NCBI GenBank assembly: GCA_012838635.1
Contig: DUOW01000024.1
Span: forward strand, 1-48,372
Length of the DNA: 48,372 nt
From: Acholeplasma sp.
Lineage (GTDB): Bacteria; Bacillota_I; Bacilli_A; ML615J-28; CAG-698
Direction of reading: 5' to 3'
Every line of letters starts with the position of its first letter. Position 1 is the first letter of the stretch. Made by a program: the position numbers and the translations under genes. This document shows, piece by piece, positions 17,106 to 25,999 of this stretch. The notes below the pieces were generated by a model that saw only the letters and a program-made list of their open reading frames with translations, had not been told where the DNA came from and did no database searches.

Positions 17106-18680
17106 ATGAGTTTTGATGGGGTATTTATTAGAAATCTAATTAAAGAATTAAAAGAACAAATTATTAATACAAGAATAAACAAAGTCAATTTTTATAATAA
17201 ATATGACTTTTCTTTTACGTTATCAAACAAACAAGAACTACTATACTCACTATCAAATAACCCCCACCTTTTACTAACTAAACAAACTTTAATAAAATCT
17301 GATAACCAATCAAACTTTTCTAAAGTCTTAAAAAGACTGTTTGAAAAAGCAATTATTACTGATATCTACCAAATCGAAAACGATCGTATCATTGTTTTAG
17401 AAATCTCTAGCTTTGATGATTTAGGATATGAAGAAAAATACAAACTAATCTTTGAAGCATTTGGAAGAAACTATAATGTTATTATTGCAAGTAAGGAAAA
17501 CAAAATCTTAGAAATCTTGCTTCCTACTTCTATAGATAGTAAAAGAGTCTTACTTAAAAATACTTTCTACAACCAAGCAGAATCAGACCAAATTAATCCT
17601 TTTACTACAAATATCCTAACAAAAACAAACAACTATCAAGGAATATCTAAAATCCTGTTCCAAGAAATTCAGTTTCAAAATGATTTAAATATTATTAATA
17701 ATAATCCTAACCCTGTAATCATTGATGGTGATAAAGCTTACTTCTACTGCTTTGATTTAAAACACGTAAAAGGAAAAAGAATCTTTTATCCAACTTTATC
17801 AGAACTTTTAGAAGCATATTTTCAAAACTTTAAAAGCCAAACTATTATCAATAATGATTTGAAATTACTTTCTAATCATTTAGATAAAGAACTTGCAAAA
17901 TTAAGAAGAAAGAAAGGTAAACAAGAAAGAGAGTTAGATGAAGCTAATAATAATCTAGAATACGAACAAATTGGTAATATTTTAAAAGCTAACCTGCACC
18001 AAGTAAAAAAAGGTATGAGTAAACTAACTACAAATAACTTCTACACAAATGAAGAAATTACAATTAAACTTGACCCTCTACTTTCTCCAAGTAAAAATTT
18101 AGAACAAATCTTTAAAAAATACAAAAAAGCTAAACGAAGTATAGATTACATTCAAAAACAAATTGAAGAAACAAAAGCCGATATTCTATACTATGAAGAC
18201 TTAAAGTCACAACTTGACTATTTTGATTATAATAGCATTAATGAAATAATCTTAGAACTTTCTTTAAGAAAAATTACAAAACAAGATCAAAAGAACTTAA
18301 AAAAACCAAAATATACTACCTATATTTTAGATGAAAATAAGTTTATTTATTTGGGTAAAAACAATCTTCAAAATAATTATGTTACTCATAAACTAGCAAA
18401 CAAAGATGATTACTTCTTTCATGTAAAGGATTATCCAGGATCTCACGTAATCTTAAGAGGAAATAACTTAAGCAAGGAAGATTTTAAAATAGCAGCTAAC
18501 TTTGCTTCGTATTTTTCAAAAGCAAAGAATAGTAGTAATGTAGCCGTTATCTATACTCAAGTTAAAAACGTAAGTAAAATTGCTGGCCTTAAAGGATCGT
18601 TTGTAAAGTACAAAAATGAAAAAACAATCTTTGTTACTCCAAATGAAGATTTAATAAATAGCTATGAAAAAAGGAATTAG
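17106..18680 (+). CDS. rqcH: RqcH/NFACT ribosome quality-control protein
   Basis: 524 residues, somewhat shorter than the 570 of B. subtilis. RqcH binds stalled 50S subunits and adds C-terminal alanine tails that mark the nascent chain for degradation. Order: NFACT-N with the conserved Asp93-Arg94 pair (ENDRI) needed for tailing, a helical coiled-coil middle rich in Lys/Glu (about 260-380), and the NFACT-R domain with YFFHVKDYPGSHVIL near the C-terminus. Older annotation calls it a fibronectin-binding protein. ATG at 17106 follows AAGGTGAATTT; the in-frame TTG 45 bp upstream is the promoter -35 box. Confidence 0.93.
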   Translation: MSFDGVFIRNLIKELKEQIINTRINKVNFYNKYDFSFTLSNKQELLYSLSNNPHLLLTKQTLIKSDNQSNFSKVLKRLFEKAIITDIYQIENDRIIVLEISSFDDLGYEEKYKLIFEAFGRNYNVIIASKENKILEILLPTSIDSKRVLLKNTFYNQAESDQINPFTTNILTKTNNYQGISKILFQEIQFQNDLNIINNNPNPVIIDGDKAYFYCFDLKHVKGKRIFYPTLSELLEAYFQNFKSQTIINNDLKLLSNHLDKELAKLRRKKGKQERELDEANNNLEYEQIGNILKANLHQVKKGMSKLTTNNFYTNEEITIKLDPLLSPSKNLEQIFKKYKKAKRSIDYIQKQIEETKADILYYEDLKSQLDYFDYNSINEIILELSLRKITKQDQKNLKKPKYTTYILDENKFIYLGKNNLQNNYVTHKLANKDDYFFHVKDYPGSHVILRGNNLSKEDFKIAANFASYFSKAKNSSNVAVIYTQVKNVSKIAGLKGSFVKYKNEKTIFVTPNEDLINSYEKRN

Positions 18681-18698
18681 TTAAACTAATTCCTTTTT
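18668..18698. terminator. Shared bidirectional terminator of rqcH and the fakA-nth operon
   Basis: A 13-bp perfect stem (AAAAAGGAATTAG / CTAATTCCTTTTT) with loop TTAAA. The rqcH stop ends the 5' arm and the nth stop is in the loop. Confidence 0.88.
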
Positions 18699-19310
18699 AT
18701 CTTCAGAGGTACAAAAATGAAAAAAAGGGCATTTTTCACATAGAGGACCTCTTGCCTTACAAATATACCTTCCAAATCTTAGTAATCTTAAATGCAATAT
18801 CCCCCATTTTTCTTGTTTAAATATCTTCATTAAATCTTCCTCAACACCTAATGTAGTTTCAGCACGAGATAATTCTAATCTTCTTGCTACTCTAAAGACA
18901 TGAGTATCTACTGCTATCCTTGGGATCTTAAATCCTTCTGATAAAACTACATTAGCTGTTTTTCGCCCTACTCCCGGAAGACTCATTAACCATTTTATAT
19001 CAGGCTCAATCACATTATTGTTTTCTAAAATGATTTTAGAAGTTTCAATAATGTTTTTTGCTTTTGTATTATATAAACCTATTGTTTTGATAATTTCTGC
19101 TACATCTTCAAAATCTGCTTTTGCTAAAGCTTTTGCATCAGGATATTTTTCAAATAACTCTTTGGTTACATTATTAACAGCTATATCTGTTGTTTGCGCC
19201 GATAAAATAACGGCTACTAATAACTGAAAAACAGATCCATATTCTAAATCACCTTTATTACTAGGAAAAATTTTCCCTAAAGTATCATAGATATAATCAA
19301 TTCTTTCCAT
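18681..19310 (-). CDS. nth: Endonuclease III
   Basis: Bifunctional DNA glycosylase/AP lyase for oxidised pyrimidines. 209 residues. The helix-hairpin-helix is LPGVGRKTANVV with catalytic Lys117; the catalytic Asp135 is in AVDTHVFR. The [4Fe-4S] cluster cysteines are Cys184, 191, 194 and 200, the standard C-x6-C-x2-C-x5-C. It overlaps the end of dnaD by 14 bp; the dnaD-nth order is conserved in Bacillus. Last gene of the fakA unit. Confidence 0.96.
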   Translation of the reverse strand: MERIDYIYDTLGKIFPSNKGDLEYGSVFQLLVAVILSAQTTDIAVNNVTKELFEKYPDAKALAKADFEDVAEIIKTIGLYNTKAKNIIETSKIILENNNVIEPDIKWLMSLPGVGRKTANVVLSEGFKIPRIAVDTHVFRVARRLELSRAETTLGVEEDLMKIFKQEKWGILHLRLLRFGRYICKARGPLCEKCPFFHFCTSEDKKELV

Positions 19311-19911
19311 GATATTCTTTCCAAAGATCTTGTAAAGCTGTCATATCATCATCACTTTTTTCACTATACTTATTTACTAAAGCACGATCAATATACTTAA
19401 CACCTTTGTTTTTACTAGAAAGCGCCTTATTTACAAACTCTTCAATATCTTTGTATTCATAATCAAACTCATAAAACCATTTGCGTACAATCTCAACATC
19501 AACTGGAGATAATACTTTATTAAATCCTTGTTCTAACTTTTTAACTGTAGCTACAAGCCTATTTTCTTTTAGTTGATTATCTTGATTATTATCTTCGCCA
19601 TAAAGTAGGTTAGCTAACTTTTCATAAGTTCCATCTAACGAATATAACTCTTTTTGTGAAGCAAAATCTATTTTCAAAAACCCAAAGTCAATTAATCGCA
19701 TTAAATAATTAGCAAGATCAGTTTCACTAACACTCATATTTTTAGCTAACTTTTTTACCGAAATTGATGTAATGTCTTTTTGTAATAAACGATTAATTTT
19801 AATTAAAATCATTGCTTCTGTTTCATTAAGTTTTAAGGATGCATATTTTTCAATAATTAAATTATCAAAATTTATGAGATTATTTTTAATTAAATCATAA
19901 TACTTTTCCAT
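19297..19911 (-). CDS. dnaD: DnaD-like primosome protein
   Basis: 204 residues. In Firmicutes DnaD joins PriA-dependent and DnaA-dependent loading of the replicative helicase. The N-terminal part is a winged helix (SVKKLAKNMSVSETDLANYL), and the C-terminal DnaB_2-like domain ends with VKYIDRALVNKYS, close to the usual YIxxIL block. ATG follows GAGGATAGTT, with the SD overlapping the rnc stop. Its presence matters for interpreting the ATPase-dead PriA: the loading partners of PriA appear to be retained. Confidence 0.88.
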   Translation of the reverse strand: MEKYYDLIKNNLINFDNLIIEKYASLKLNETEAMILIKINRLLQKDITSISVKKLAKNMSVSETDLANYLMRLIDFGFLKIDFASQKELYSLDGTYEKLANLLYGEDNNQDNQLKENRLVATVKKLEQGFNKVLSPVDVEIVRKWFYEFDYEYKDIEEFVNKALSSKNKGVKYIDRALVNKYSEKSDDDMTALQDLWKEYHGKN

Positions 19912-19920
19912 AACTATCCT

Positions 19921-20604
19921 CTACTTTGCTAATTTCTCTAAAGCTGCTTTAGCAGCGTTTTGCTCAGATTCTTTTTTGCTTTTACCAACACCTTCACCTA
20001 ACTTGATGTTTTCATAATAAACATGTGTTGTAAATAGTTTATCATGGCTAGGTCCTTCTTCTTTTACTAAAACATAATTTACAGATTTCTTTGTCTCTGC
20101 TTGAACATATTCTTGTAATGTACTTTTATAATCTAAGAAAAAGCCATCTTCTTTAATAATCTCAATGTTTTTTAAAACTACATCCGTAATAATTTCTTTG
20201 ACTTTTTCTAATGAAGAATCTAAATAAACAGCTCCTAAAAAAGCTTCAAACAAATCTCCTAAAACAGAAGGTTTTCTTCTTCCCTCTTGTTCTTCTTCGC
20301 CTTTACCTAAAAGTAAGAGTTTATCTAGGCCTAACTTTAAACTATACTCAGCATTTGCTTGCTCACAAACATAAGTTGCTCTAATCTTTGTCATTTCTCC
20401 TTCGCGCAAGTTTGGATACTTACGAAATAGATATTCTGAAAAGCAAAAGTTTAAAATTGCATCGCCTAAGAACTCTAATCTTTCATTATTCTTTACATTA
20501 TTTTCATTGGCATATGATGTATGAGTAAAGGCAGTTTGGTATAATTCATAGTTTTTAACTTCTAAATTATATTTCAAACAAATTGCCTTAAACACTTTAT
20601 TCAT
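19921..20604 (-). CDS. rnc: Ribonuclease III
   Basis: Cuts double-stranded RNA, including rRNA precursors. Signature ERLEFLGDA (41-49) and the second catalytic pair Asp117/Glu120 in LGDLFEAFLG are intact; a double-stranded RNA binding domain follows at about 156-227. I choose ATG at 20604 (227 residues), overlapping the plsX stop by 8 bp; in-frame TTG/GTG codons at 20616/20613 could add 3-4 residues. Confidence 0.95.
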   Translation of the reverse strand: MNKVFKAICLKYNLEVKNYELYQTAFTHTSYANENNVKNNERLEFLGDAILNFCFSEYLFRKYPNLREGEMTKIRATYVCEQANAEYSLKLGLDKLLLLGKGEEEQEGRRKPSVLGDLFEAFLGAVYLDSSLEKVKEIITDVVLKNIEIIKEDGFFLDYKSTLQEYVQAETKKSVNYVLVKEEGPSHDKLFTTHVYYENIKLGEGVGKSKKESEQNAAKAALEKLAK

Positions 20605-21598
20605 CTTTAGCACCAATAATTGCTTTCATTTTTTCGGCTACGTTTGCTAAAACAGTTCTTCTAGCAAGTCCAATTGCAGCATGAAATGATGTAGCATTTG
20701 AAGAACCATGAGCTTTAATTACAATTCCATCAGCTCCAATTAATATAGCTCCCCCAATACTATCAGCAGTAGTTTTATTTTTTAATTCTTTAAAAACACC
20801 TTTCATAAAAAGATAACCAAACTTTGCTTTTGTAGAAGCCATAATTCCTTGTTTTAGAACTCTACCAATAGCAATTGCAACTCCTTCAGCTGTTTTCATT
20901 ACCATATTGCCAGTATAACCATCAGTTACTAAAATATCACAAGGAGAAGCAAGCATTTCTTTAGGTTCAATATTTCCAAAGAAAGTAACATTTTTGTTAT
21001 CTTTTAATAAGTGATATGCTTCAATATCAATTTCTCTACCCTTAGCTTCTTCTGTTCCGATATTTAAAAGACCAACTACAGGTTCTTTTACGCCCATTAC
21101 TTCTCTCATATAGATTGTGGCATATTCTGCAAGTTGCACTAAGTGTTCTGCTTTTAATTCTAAATTAGCACCTGAATCTAAAAGTAGTCTTTGTTTACCA
21201 TCACCTAAATCAGGAAGTCCTAAACATAAAGCCATACGGCTCATACCTTTAATTCTTCGTAGTACTACATGCGCTGAAACAACAACAGCTTGTGTCGGAC
21301 CTGCAGTCACAACACCTGAAGCTAAATCTTCTTTAACAGCTGTAAATGCTTGAACTAAAGAAGTATCTTTATTATTTCTAATTTCACGTCTTGGGTCTTC
21401 TTCACCCATAGAAATTACCATTGGTGTATGAACAATCGTAACTCTATTGCTAGGAGTTAAATATTTCTTAATTTGTTCTTCATCGCCATATAAGATTAAC
21501 TCTAAATCTTCATATTCTTTGATACTTAAATTAACACCTTTTACAATCTCTTCAGGAGCAAAATCACCGCCCATTGCATCAATTGCTAACTTTATCAT
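20597..21598 (-). CDS. plsX: Phosphate acyltransferase PlsX
   Basis: Interconverts acyl-ACP and acyl-phosphate, the acyl donor for PlsY in phosphatidic acid synthesis. 333 residues, normal length, with N-terminal AIDAMGGDFAP and the C-terminal TTADSIGGAILIGADG. ATG follows AGGAGGAACA; that SD overlaps the recG stop. In Bacillus plsX is followed by fabD-fabG-acpP before rnc; here rnc overlaps plsX directly and those fatty-acid synthesis genes are absent. Confidence 0.96.
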   Translation of the reverse strand: MIKLAIDAMGGDFAPEEIVKGVNLSIKEYEDLELILYGDEEQIKKYLTPSNRVTIVHTPMVISMGEEDPRREIRNNKDTSLVQAFTAVKEDLASGVVTAGPTQAVVVSAHVVLRRIKGMSRMALCLGLPDLGDGKQRLLLDSGANLELKAEHLVQLAEYATIYMREVMGVKEPVVGLLNIGTEEAKGREIDIEAYHLLKDNKNVTFFGNIEPKEMLASPCDILVTDGYTGNMVMKTAEGVAIAIGRVLKQGIMASTKAKFGYLFMKGVFKELKNKTTADSIGGAILIGADGIVIKAHGSSNATSFHAAIGLARRTVLANVAEKMKAIIGAKDE

Positions 21599-21606
21599 TG
21601 TTCCTC

Positions 21607-23634
21607 CTATTCTAAAAGTTCCCTTTTTTCTTTAAAATCTTCGTCGACAATATTATATAACATTTCATATTCTTCTGTAAAGATTAATCCAGAATCGATG
21701 ATTCGATCTGCTTCATCATTACATAAATTTAATAACTCACGGTCATTAATAATATTAGCAAACTGAAAATCAATAATTCCACTTTGCTTAACACCATAAT
21801 ATTCACCAGGTCCCCTTACAAGCAAGTCTTCTTCAGCTAAAGTAAAACCATCAGAATTAGATGCAATTAACTTAAGTCTAGCAATAGCAGTATCAACAGT
21901 AGTATCAGATACCAAAAAGCAGTATGCTTGATAGTCAGATCTTCTAACACGACCACGCATTTGGTGAAGTTGAGCAACACCAAAACGATCAGCATCTAAA
22001 ATAACAATTGTTGTGGCATTATGAATGTTAACACCAACTTCAATGACACTTGTAGAGATCAAGATTTTGATTTTGTCATCTTTAAAGTTTTTCATTACTT
22101 CTTCTTTTTCTTCTTGTTTTAGACGACTATGAATTAGGCCAACATCACAAATATCTTTAAATAATTCTTTGTATTCTAAATAGATATTAGTTACATTCTT
22201 TAAATCTAAACTTTCAGATTCTTCAATTGCGGGACAAACAACATAGATTTGTCTACCACGATTAATTTCTTCCTTTAAATGATTCATAACTTTATCTTTA
22301 TCTTTGTACTGTAAATACTCAGTAATAACTGGTTTTTTATTACCTGGCATTGTTTTGATTGTAGAAATGTCCGAATCTCCCATAACCGAAATTGCCAAAG
22401 TCCTAGGGATTGGTGTAGCTGTCATTTTTAAGTGATCAATCTTTTGACCTTTTGCTACCATTTCAGCTCTTTGTTTTACCCCAAAACGATGTTCTTCGTC
22501 CGTAACTACAAATCCTAAGTTTTGGAAATTAACATCTTTTTGGAATAAAGAGTGTGTCCCAACAATAATATTAATGTTTCCTTTTTCTAATCCTTTTAAG
22601 ATTTCTCTTCTTTCTTGCAATGGAACACTAGCAGTTAATAGTTTTAAACTTAAATCAGTATTTTTGAAAGCTGCTTTTAAAGTGTCAAAATGTTGATTTG
22701 CTAAAATCTCCGTTGGCACAAGCATTGCTGCTTGATAACCAGCAGTGTATGCTGCACATAAGGCAATTGCCGCAACAACAGTTTTACCAGAACCAACTTC
22801 ACCTTGTAACAATCTACTCATTTTGTAATTAGAATTCAAATCTCCTAAAATTTTATCAACTGCTTCTTTTTGATCTTTTGTAAGTTCAAAAGGTAAATCT
22901 TTAATAAATTGTTCTACTTTTTCTTTATCAAAGTTAATTTTTAATCCTTCTAAATGATTCTTTCTCATATATAAAGAGTACTTAATCTTTAGTTGATATA
23001 AAAGTAACTCTTCAAATTTAATTCTCTTAATTGCTTTTTCAACTTGGTTCATCGTATCAGGAGTATTTACAAACTTAATTGCTTTATCTAAATCAATTAA
23101 ATCATGTTTATCTTTTAAACTTTGAGGCAAATAATCTTTAATATCTTTTCTGTGTTCTCTTAATAGCTTTTGTTTGATTTCAAATAGTTTATCATCAGTA
23201 ATGCCATCAATACCAAAAATGGGACTAATGTTATTGCTATACTCATCTAGTTCAATTTCACTAGCTGTAAAGTTTTTCAAATCTTTTTGAAACTTGCCAG
23301 TTACACGAACGTAAACACCATAGTTTAATTTAGAGCGCAAAAAATGACGATTAAAAATCGTTACTCTTACCTTATTGCCATCACTATCAATATAAAAGTT
23401 CATTACTGTTAGTTTACTTCTAGCATTATATACATAAGGTTTTCCTTGAACAATTCCAGAAATAGTAATTGTCTGTTCTAATGGTGCTTCTGATGTTGAG
23501 ACTATTGTATAATCATTAAATCTTTTAGGATAATAAGTCAGTAAATCCCATACAGTATTAAGTTTATGTCTTTTAAAAACAGCAATATTTCTTTTAGTAA
23601 TATATTCTTTTTCAGTTAATGGGATATTTTTCAA
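21607..23634 (-). CDS. recG: ATP-dependent DNA helicase RecG
   Basis: Remodels stalled forks and recombination intermediates. 675 residues, near the usual length. Wedge/OB domain in the first 240 residues, Walker A GEVGSGKT (278-285), DEEH (379-382), and helicase C with VIEVGVNIHNAT and QMRGRVRRSD. All motifs are intact, in contrast to priA here. Translation starts at TTG 23634, 5 nt after AAGGAGGAA. A terminator-like hairpin lies between fakA and recG, so expression probably depends on readthrough. Confidence 0.96.
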   Translation of the reverse strand: MKNIPLTEKEYITKRNIAVFKRHKLNTVWDLLTYYPKRFNDYTIVSTSEAPLEQTITISGIVQGKPYVYNARSKLTVMNFYIDSDGNKVRVTIFNRHFLRSKLNYGVYVRVTGKFQKDLKNFTASEIELDEYSNNISPIFGIDGITDDKLFEIKQKLLREHRKDIKDYLPQSLKDKHDLIDLDKAIKFVNTPDTMNQVEKAIKRIKFEELLLYQLKIKYSLYMRKNHLEGLKINFDKEKVEQFIKDLPFELTKDQKEAVDKILGDLNSNYKMSRLLQGEVGSGKTVVAAIALCAAYTAGYQAAMLVPTEILANQHFDTLKAAFKNTDLSLKLLTASVPLQERREILKGLEKGNINIIVGTHSLFQKDVNFQNLGFVVTDEEHRFGVKQRAEMVAKGQKIDHLKMTATPIPRTLAISVMGDSDISTIKTMPGNKKPVITEYLQYKDKDKVMNHLKEEINRGRQIYVVCPAIEESESLDLKNVTNIYLEYKELFKDICDVGLIHSRLKQEEKEEVMKNFKDDKIKILISTSVIEVGVNIHNATTIVILDADRFGVAQLHQMRGRVRRSDYQAYCFLVSDTTVDTAIARLKLIASNSDGFTLAEEDLLVRGPGEYYGVKQSGIIDFQFANIINDRELLNLCNDEADRIIDSGLIFTEEYEMLYNIVDEDFKEKRELLE

Positions 23635-23656
23635 CTTATTCCTCCTTATTATAATT

Positions 23657-23677
23657 AAAGGGGCTTTAAGCCCCTTT
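23657..23677 (-). terminator. Hairpin between fakA and recG, partial terminator
   Basis: AAAGGGGC / GCCCCTTT with loop TTTAA, 2 bp after the fakA stop. The T run is short and broken (TTTAATTATAAT), which suggests attenuation rather than a complete stop, because no recG promoter is visible. Confidence 0.65.
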
Positions 23678-23679
23678 GA

Positions 23680-25359
23680 TTATTCTATTGCTAGAATATA
23701 ACTATAGACTTCTTGATCTCCTTCAACAACGTCTACTTCCACATTCTGATAATTCTTTGTAATGTGTTTAACAACATTATTAATTTCTCTTTGGTCAGCA
23801 TCTTTACCTCTGATAATTGTAATGATTTCTTTATCAGGTGTGATACTTTCTTTTAATAATCTCTTTGTAGTTTCATAACGATTCTTATGACTTGCTACAA
23901 TTTTGCCATTACAAATAGCTATGTAATCATCTTTTTTAATTTTGATGCCATTGTTATCAGCATCTCTAATTGAGTAAGTAACTTGTCCTGTAGTTACATT
24001 AACAATTACTTTCTTTAAATTGTTTAATAATACTTCTGGTTCTTGTTCTAAATCTACCATTGTGATTGCTGAGAATCCTTGAGCGATTGATTTAGTCTCT
24101 AAAACCCAGATTTTTGCATCTTCGTATAACTCTGCAGATTGTTTTGCAGTTAAGACGATGTTGCTATTATTAGGAAATACAATAATGTTTTCCGCATTCA
24201 CAGCACCATAAGCATTTAAGAAATCTGCAGTTGATGGGTTCATACTTTGACCACCATGGATAACATAATCTGCTCCAAGTTCTTTAAATGTATTAATTAA
24301 TCCTTCACCTGTAGCAACTGTTACAATAGCATATTTTTCTTTCTTTACATCTTTTTTAACTTCTACTTTAGGTTCTTCTTTTTGTTTTGGTTCTTTGTGA
24401 TGAATTTCATTGTGTTGTAAAGTCATATTTTCAATCTTTAATTGAATGAATTCACCATATCTTTGACCAATATTTAGAATAACTCCAGGAGTTAATGTGT
24501 GGATGTGAACTTTAATAATATCTCCATCTTTAACACAAACGATACTATCTCCTAAAGGACTAATTTCATTTAGAATTGTTCTTTCATCAACACTATTTTT
24601 GTTTTTTTCTGCTAATTGAAGTAAGAACTCTGTACAATAACCAAATTCATTTTCATGGTCATGATCATCATTTCCAAAAGAAAGATCGATACTTGCTGTA
24701 GCAGCTAATGCTTCATCTAAATTAACTACAACATCTGTTGCTCCTGATAAGTCTGCTACAATACCTTCGTTAATTGTAACATAACCAGCACCACCACTAT
24801 CTACAACCCCAGCTTCTTTTAATACTGGAAGTAAATTAGGTGTATCTTCTAAAGCTATTTTAGCTTCATTTAAATATTCTTGATAAAATTCTTCAATTGT
24901 CATTTCTTTTGTAGCTACTTTACTTACACGATCAGCTGCTAAACGCGCAACAGTCAAAATAGTTCCTTCTACAGGAGTCATAACAGCTTTATAAGCTTGT
25001 TTTACAGACTCTTGATAAGCACTTGCAAGTAATACTGCATCAGCTTCTTTAGCAGCCCCAATACCATTGCTTAGCCCACGGAAGATTTGCGATAAAATAA
25101 CACCAGAATTACCACGGGCACCGATTAACATTCCACGAGATAATTTTTGCATCATAACATTTAAGTCATTTCCTGCATATGTATTCATTTCTTTAACGCC
25201 GCTTTCAATTGTCATTAGCATGTTGATACCTGTATCACCATCTGGTACAGGGAATACGTTTAATTCATCTATTTTTTTATAATTAGCTTTTAAATTTTTA
25301 GCCCCACTACTAACAATTTGTTTAAATAGTTGGCCAGTTAAAATCTTTGTTTCACTCAT
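23680..25359 (-). CDS. fakA: Fatty acid kinase FakA (YloV, DhaL-domain protein)
   Basis: 559 residues. FakA phosphorylates fatty acids bound to FakB, giving acyl-phosphate for phospholipid synthesis. The N-terminal DhaL kinase domain has VPDGDTGINM with metal-binding Asp40/Asp42 and RGNSGVILSQIFRG. A Glu/Lys-rich linker (about 320-340) leads to the DegV-like C-terminal region. I start at ATG 25359 behind GAGGTG; the GTG three codons earlier overlaps that site. The usual upstream partner yloU (Asp23 family) is absent, and FakB is not in the window. Confidence 0.93.
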   Translation of the reverse strand: MSETKILTGQLFKQIVSSGAKNLKANYKKIDELNVFPVPDGDTGINMLMTIESGVKEMNTYAGNDLNVMMQKLSRGMLIGARGNSGVILSQIFRGLSNGIGAAKEADAVLLASAYQESVKQAYKAVMTPVEGTILTVARLAADRVSKVATKEMTIEEFYQEYLNEAKIALEDTPNLLPVLKEAGVVDSGGAGYVTINEGIVADLSGATDVVVNLDEALAATASIDLSFGNDDHDHENEFGYCTEFLLQLAEKNKNSVDERTILNEISPLGDSIVCVKDGDIIKVHIHTLTPGVILNIGQRYGEFIQLKIENMTLQHNEIHHKEPKQKEEPKVEVKKDVKKEKYAIVTVATGEGLINTFKELGADYVIHGGQSMNPSTADFLNAYGAVNAENIIVFPNNSNIVLTAKQSAELYEDAKIWVLETKSIAQGFSAITMVDLEQEPEVLLNNLKKVIVNVTTGQVTYSIRDADNNGIKIKKDDYIAICNGKIVASHKNRYETTKRLLKESITPDKEIITIIRGKDADQREINNVVKHITKNYQNVEVDVVEGDQEVYSYILAIE

Positions 25360-25368
25360 CTTAAACAC

Positions 25369-25743
25369 CTCACATAATTATAGATGTATCCTTATTTTTA
25401 AGTATTATATTATGGAAACATTAAAAATACCTTAAAACTTACAATTTATTTACATTTCTTGCCTAACTCACCCTCAAAAACACCTATTTTACCCCAAATA
25501 CCTTTGATTTTGCTTGCTGAGATAAAATTAGCGAGGGTTAATTTACCTAAAACAAGATAAAACGCCCAGAAACGCAAAATTTAGGCCTTTTTTGCCATAT
25601 TTTAGATATTTTACTCCTTTTTTGATTTAAATCAAGTTTTTTACTCACTTTTAAGCAAAATATTCTTTTAGATTTAAGTTGCATTTTCTTAAATTTTTTG
25701 CTATAATATATAAGTATTTAAGAGTAGTAAGGAGGTTTTAGTT
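25369..25743. other. 375-bp intergenic region between fakA and rpmB
   Basis: The right 65 bp hold the rpmB promoter and SD. No convincing fakA promoter is visible: TATAAT at 25409-25404 has no good -35. The middle (about 25450-25580) is less AT-rich, with CACC/ACCC words, and a TTG-initiated 43-codon frame without SD. A perfect 14-bp palindrome TTGATTTAAATCAA lies at 25622-25635. I cannot assign a function to 25410-25670. Confidence 0.5.
25679..25707 (+). promoter_or_regulatory. Strong promoter of rpmB
   Basis: TTGCAT (25679-25684), 17-nt spacer, TATAAT (25702-25707) with an extended -10 TGCTATAAT. AAGGAGG follows at 25729-25735. Confidence 0.85.
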
Positions 25744-25935
25744 ATGGCTCGTAAATGTTACGTTACTGGAATCGGTACTAAATCTGGTAACAACCGTCCT
25801 CACTCTTTAAAAGCTACTAGAAGAAAGTGGAAAGCTAACTTACAAAAAGTAAGAATTAAAGATGCTGACGGCAAAATTAAACGTGTTTATGTATCAACAC
25901 GTGCATTAAGATCTGGACTTGTAGAAAGAGCTTAA
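25744..25935 (+). CDS. rpmB: Ribosomal protein L28
   Basis: 63-residue 50S protein. The N-terminal ARKCYVTG, the central [15 protein letters not shown] and the C-terminal [11 protein letters not shown] are standard for bacterial L28. It lacks paired CxxC motifs, so it is the zinc-free form. ATG follows AAGGAGGTTTTAGTT. Single-gene unit divergent from fakA, the Bacillus arrangement. Confidence 0.97.
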   Translation: MARKCYVTGIGTKSGNNRPHSLKATRRKWKANLQKVRIKDADGKIKRVYVSTRALRSGLVERA

Positions 25936-25943
25936 TGTAAGTT

Positions 25944-25971
25944 AAAAGGCTTAGAATATAAGCCTTTTTTT
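25944..25971 (+). terminator. rpmB terminator
   Basis: AAAAGGCTTA / TAAGCCTTTT, loop GAATA, followed by a T run to 25971. On the minus strand the tail is TTTTAAC, so it may weakly end the opposing operon too. Confidence 0.85.
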
Positions 25972-25999
25972 ATTTTATAAAATCTTTCTATATAAAACC

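Noticed and set aside
25446-25577. Minus-strand 43-codon frame between fakA and rpmB
   Set aside because: Only a TTG start, no SD, no recognised homologue; kept only as part of an unexplained patch.
25622-25635. Perfect palindrome TTGATTTAAATCAA as an operator
   Set aside because: At this AT content several 14-bp palindromes are expected by chance in 48 kb, and it is 44 bp upstream of the rpmB -35 with no second copy seen.
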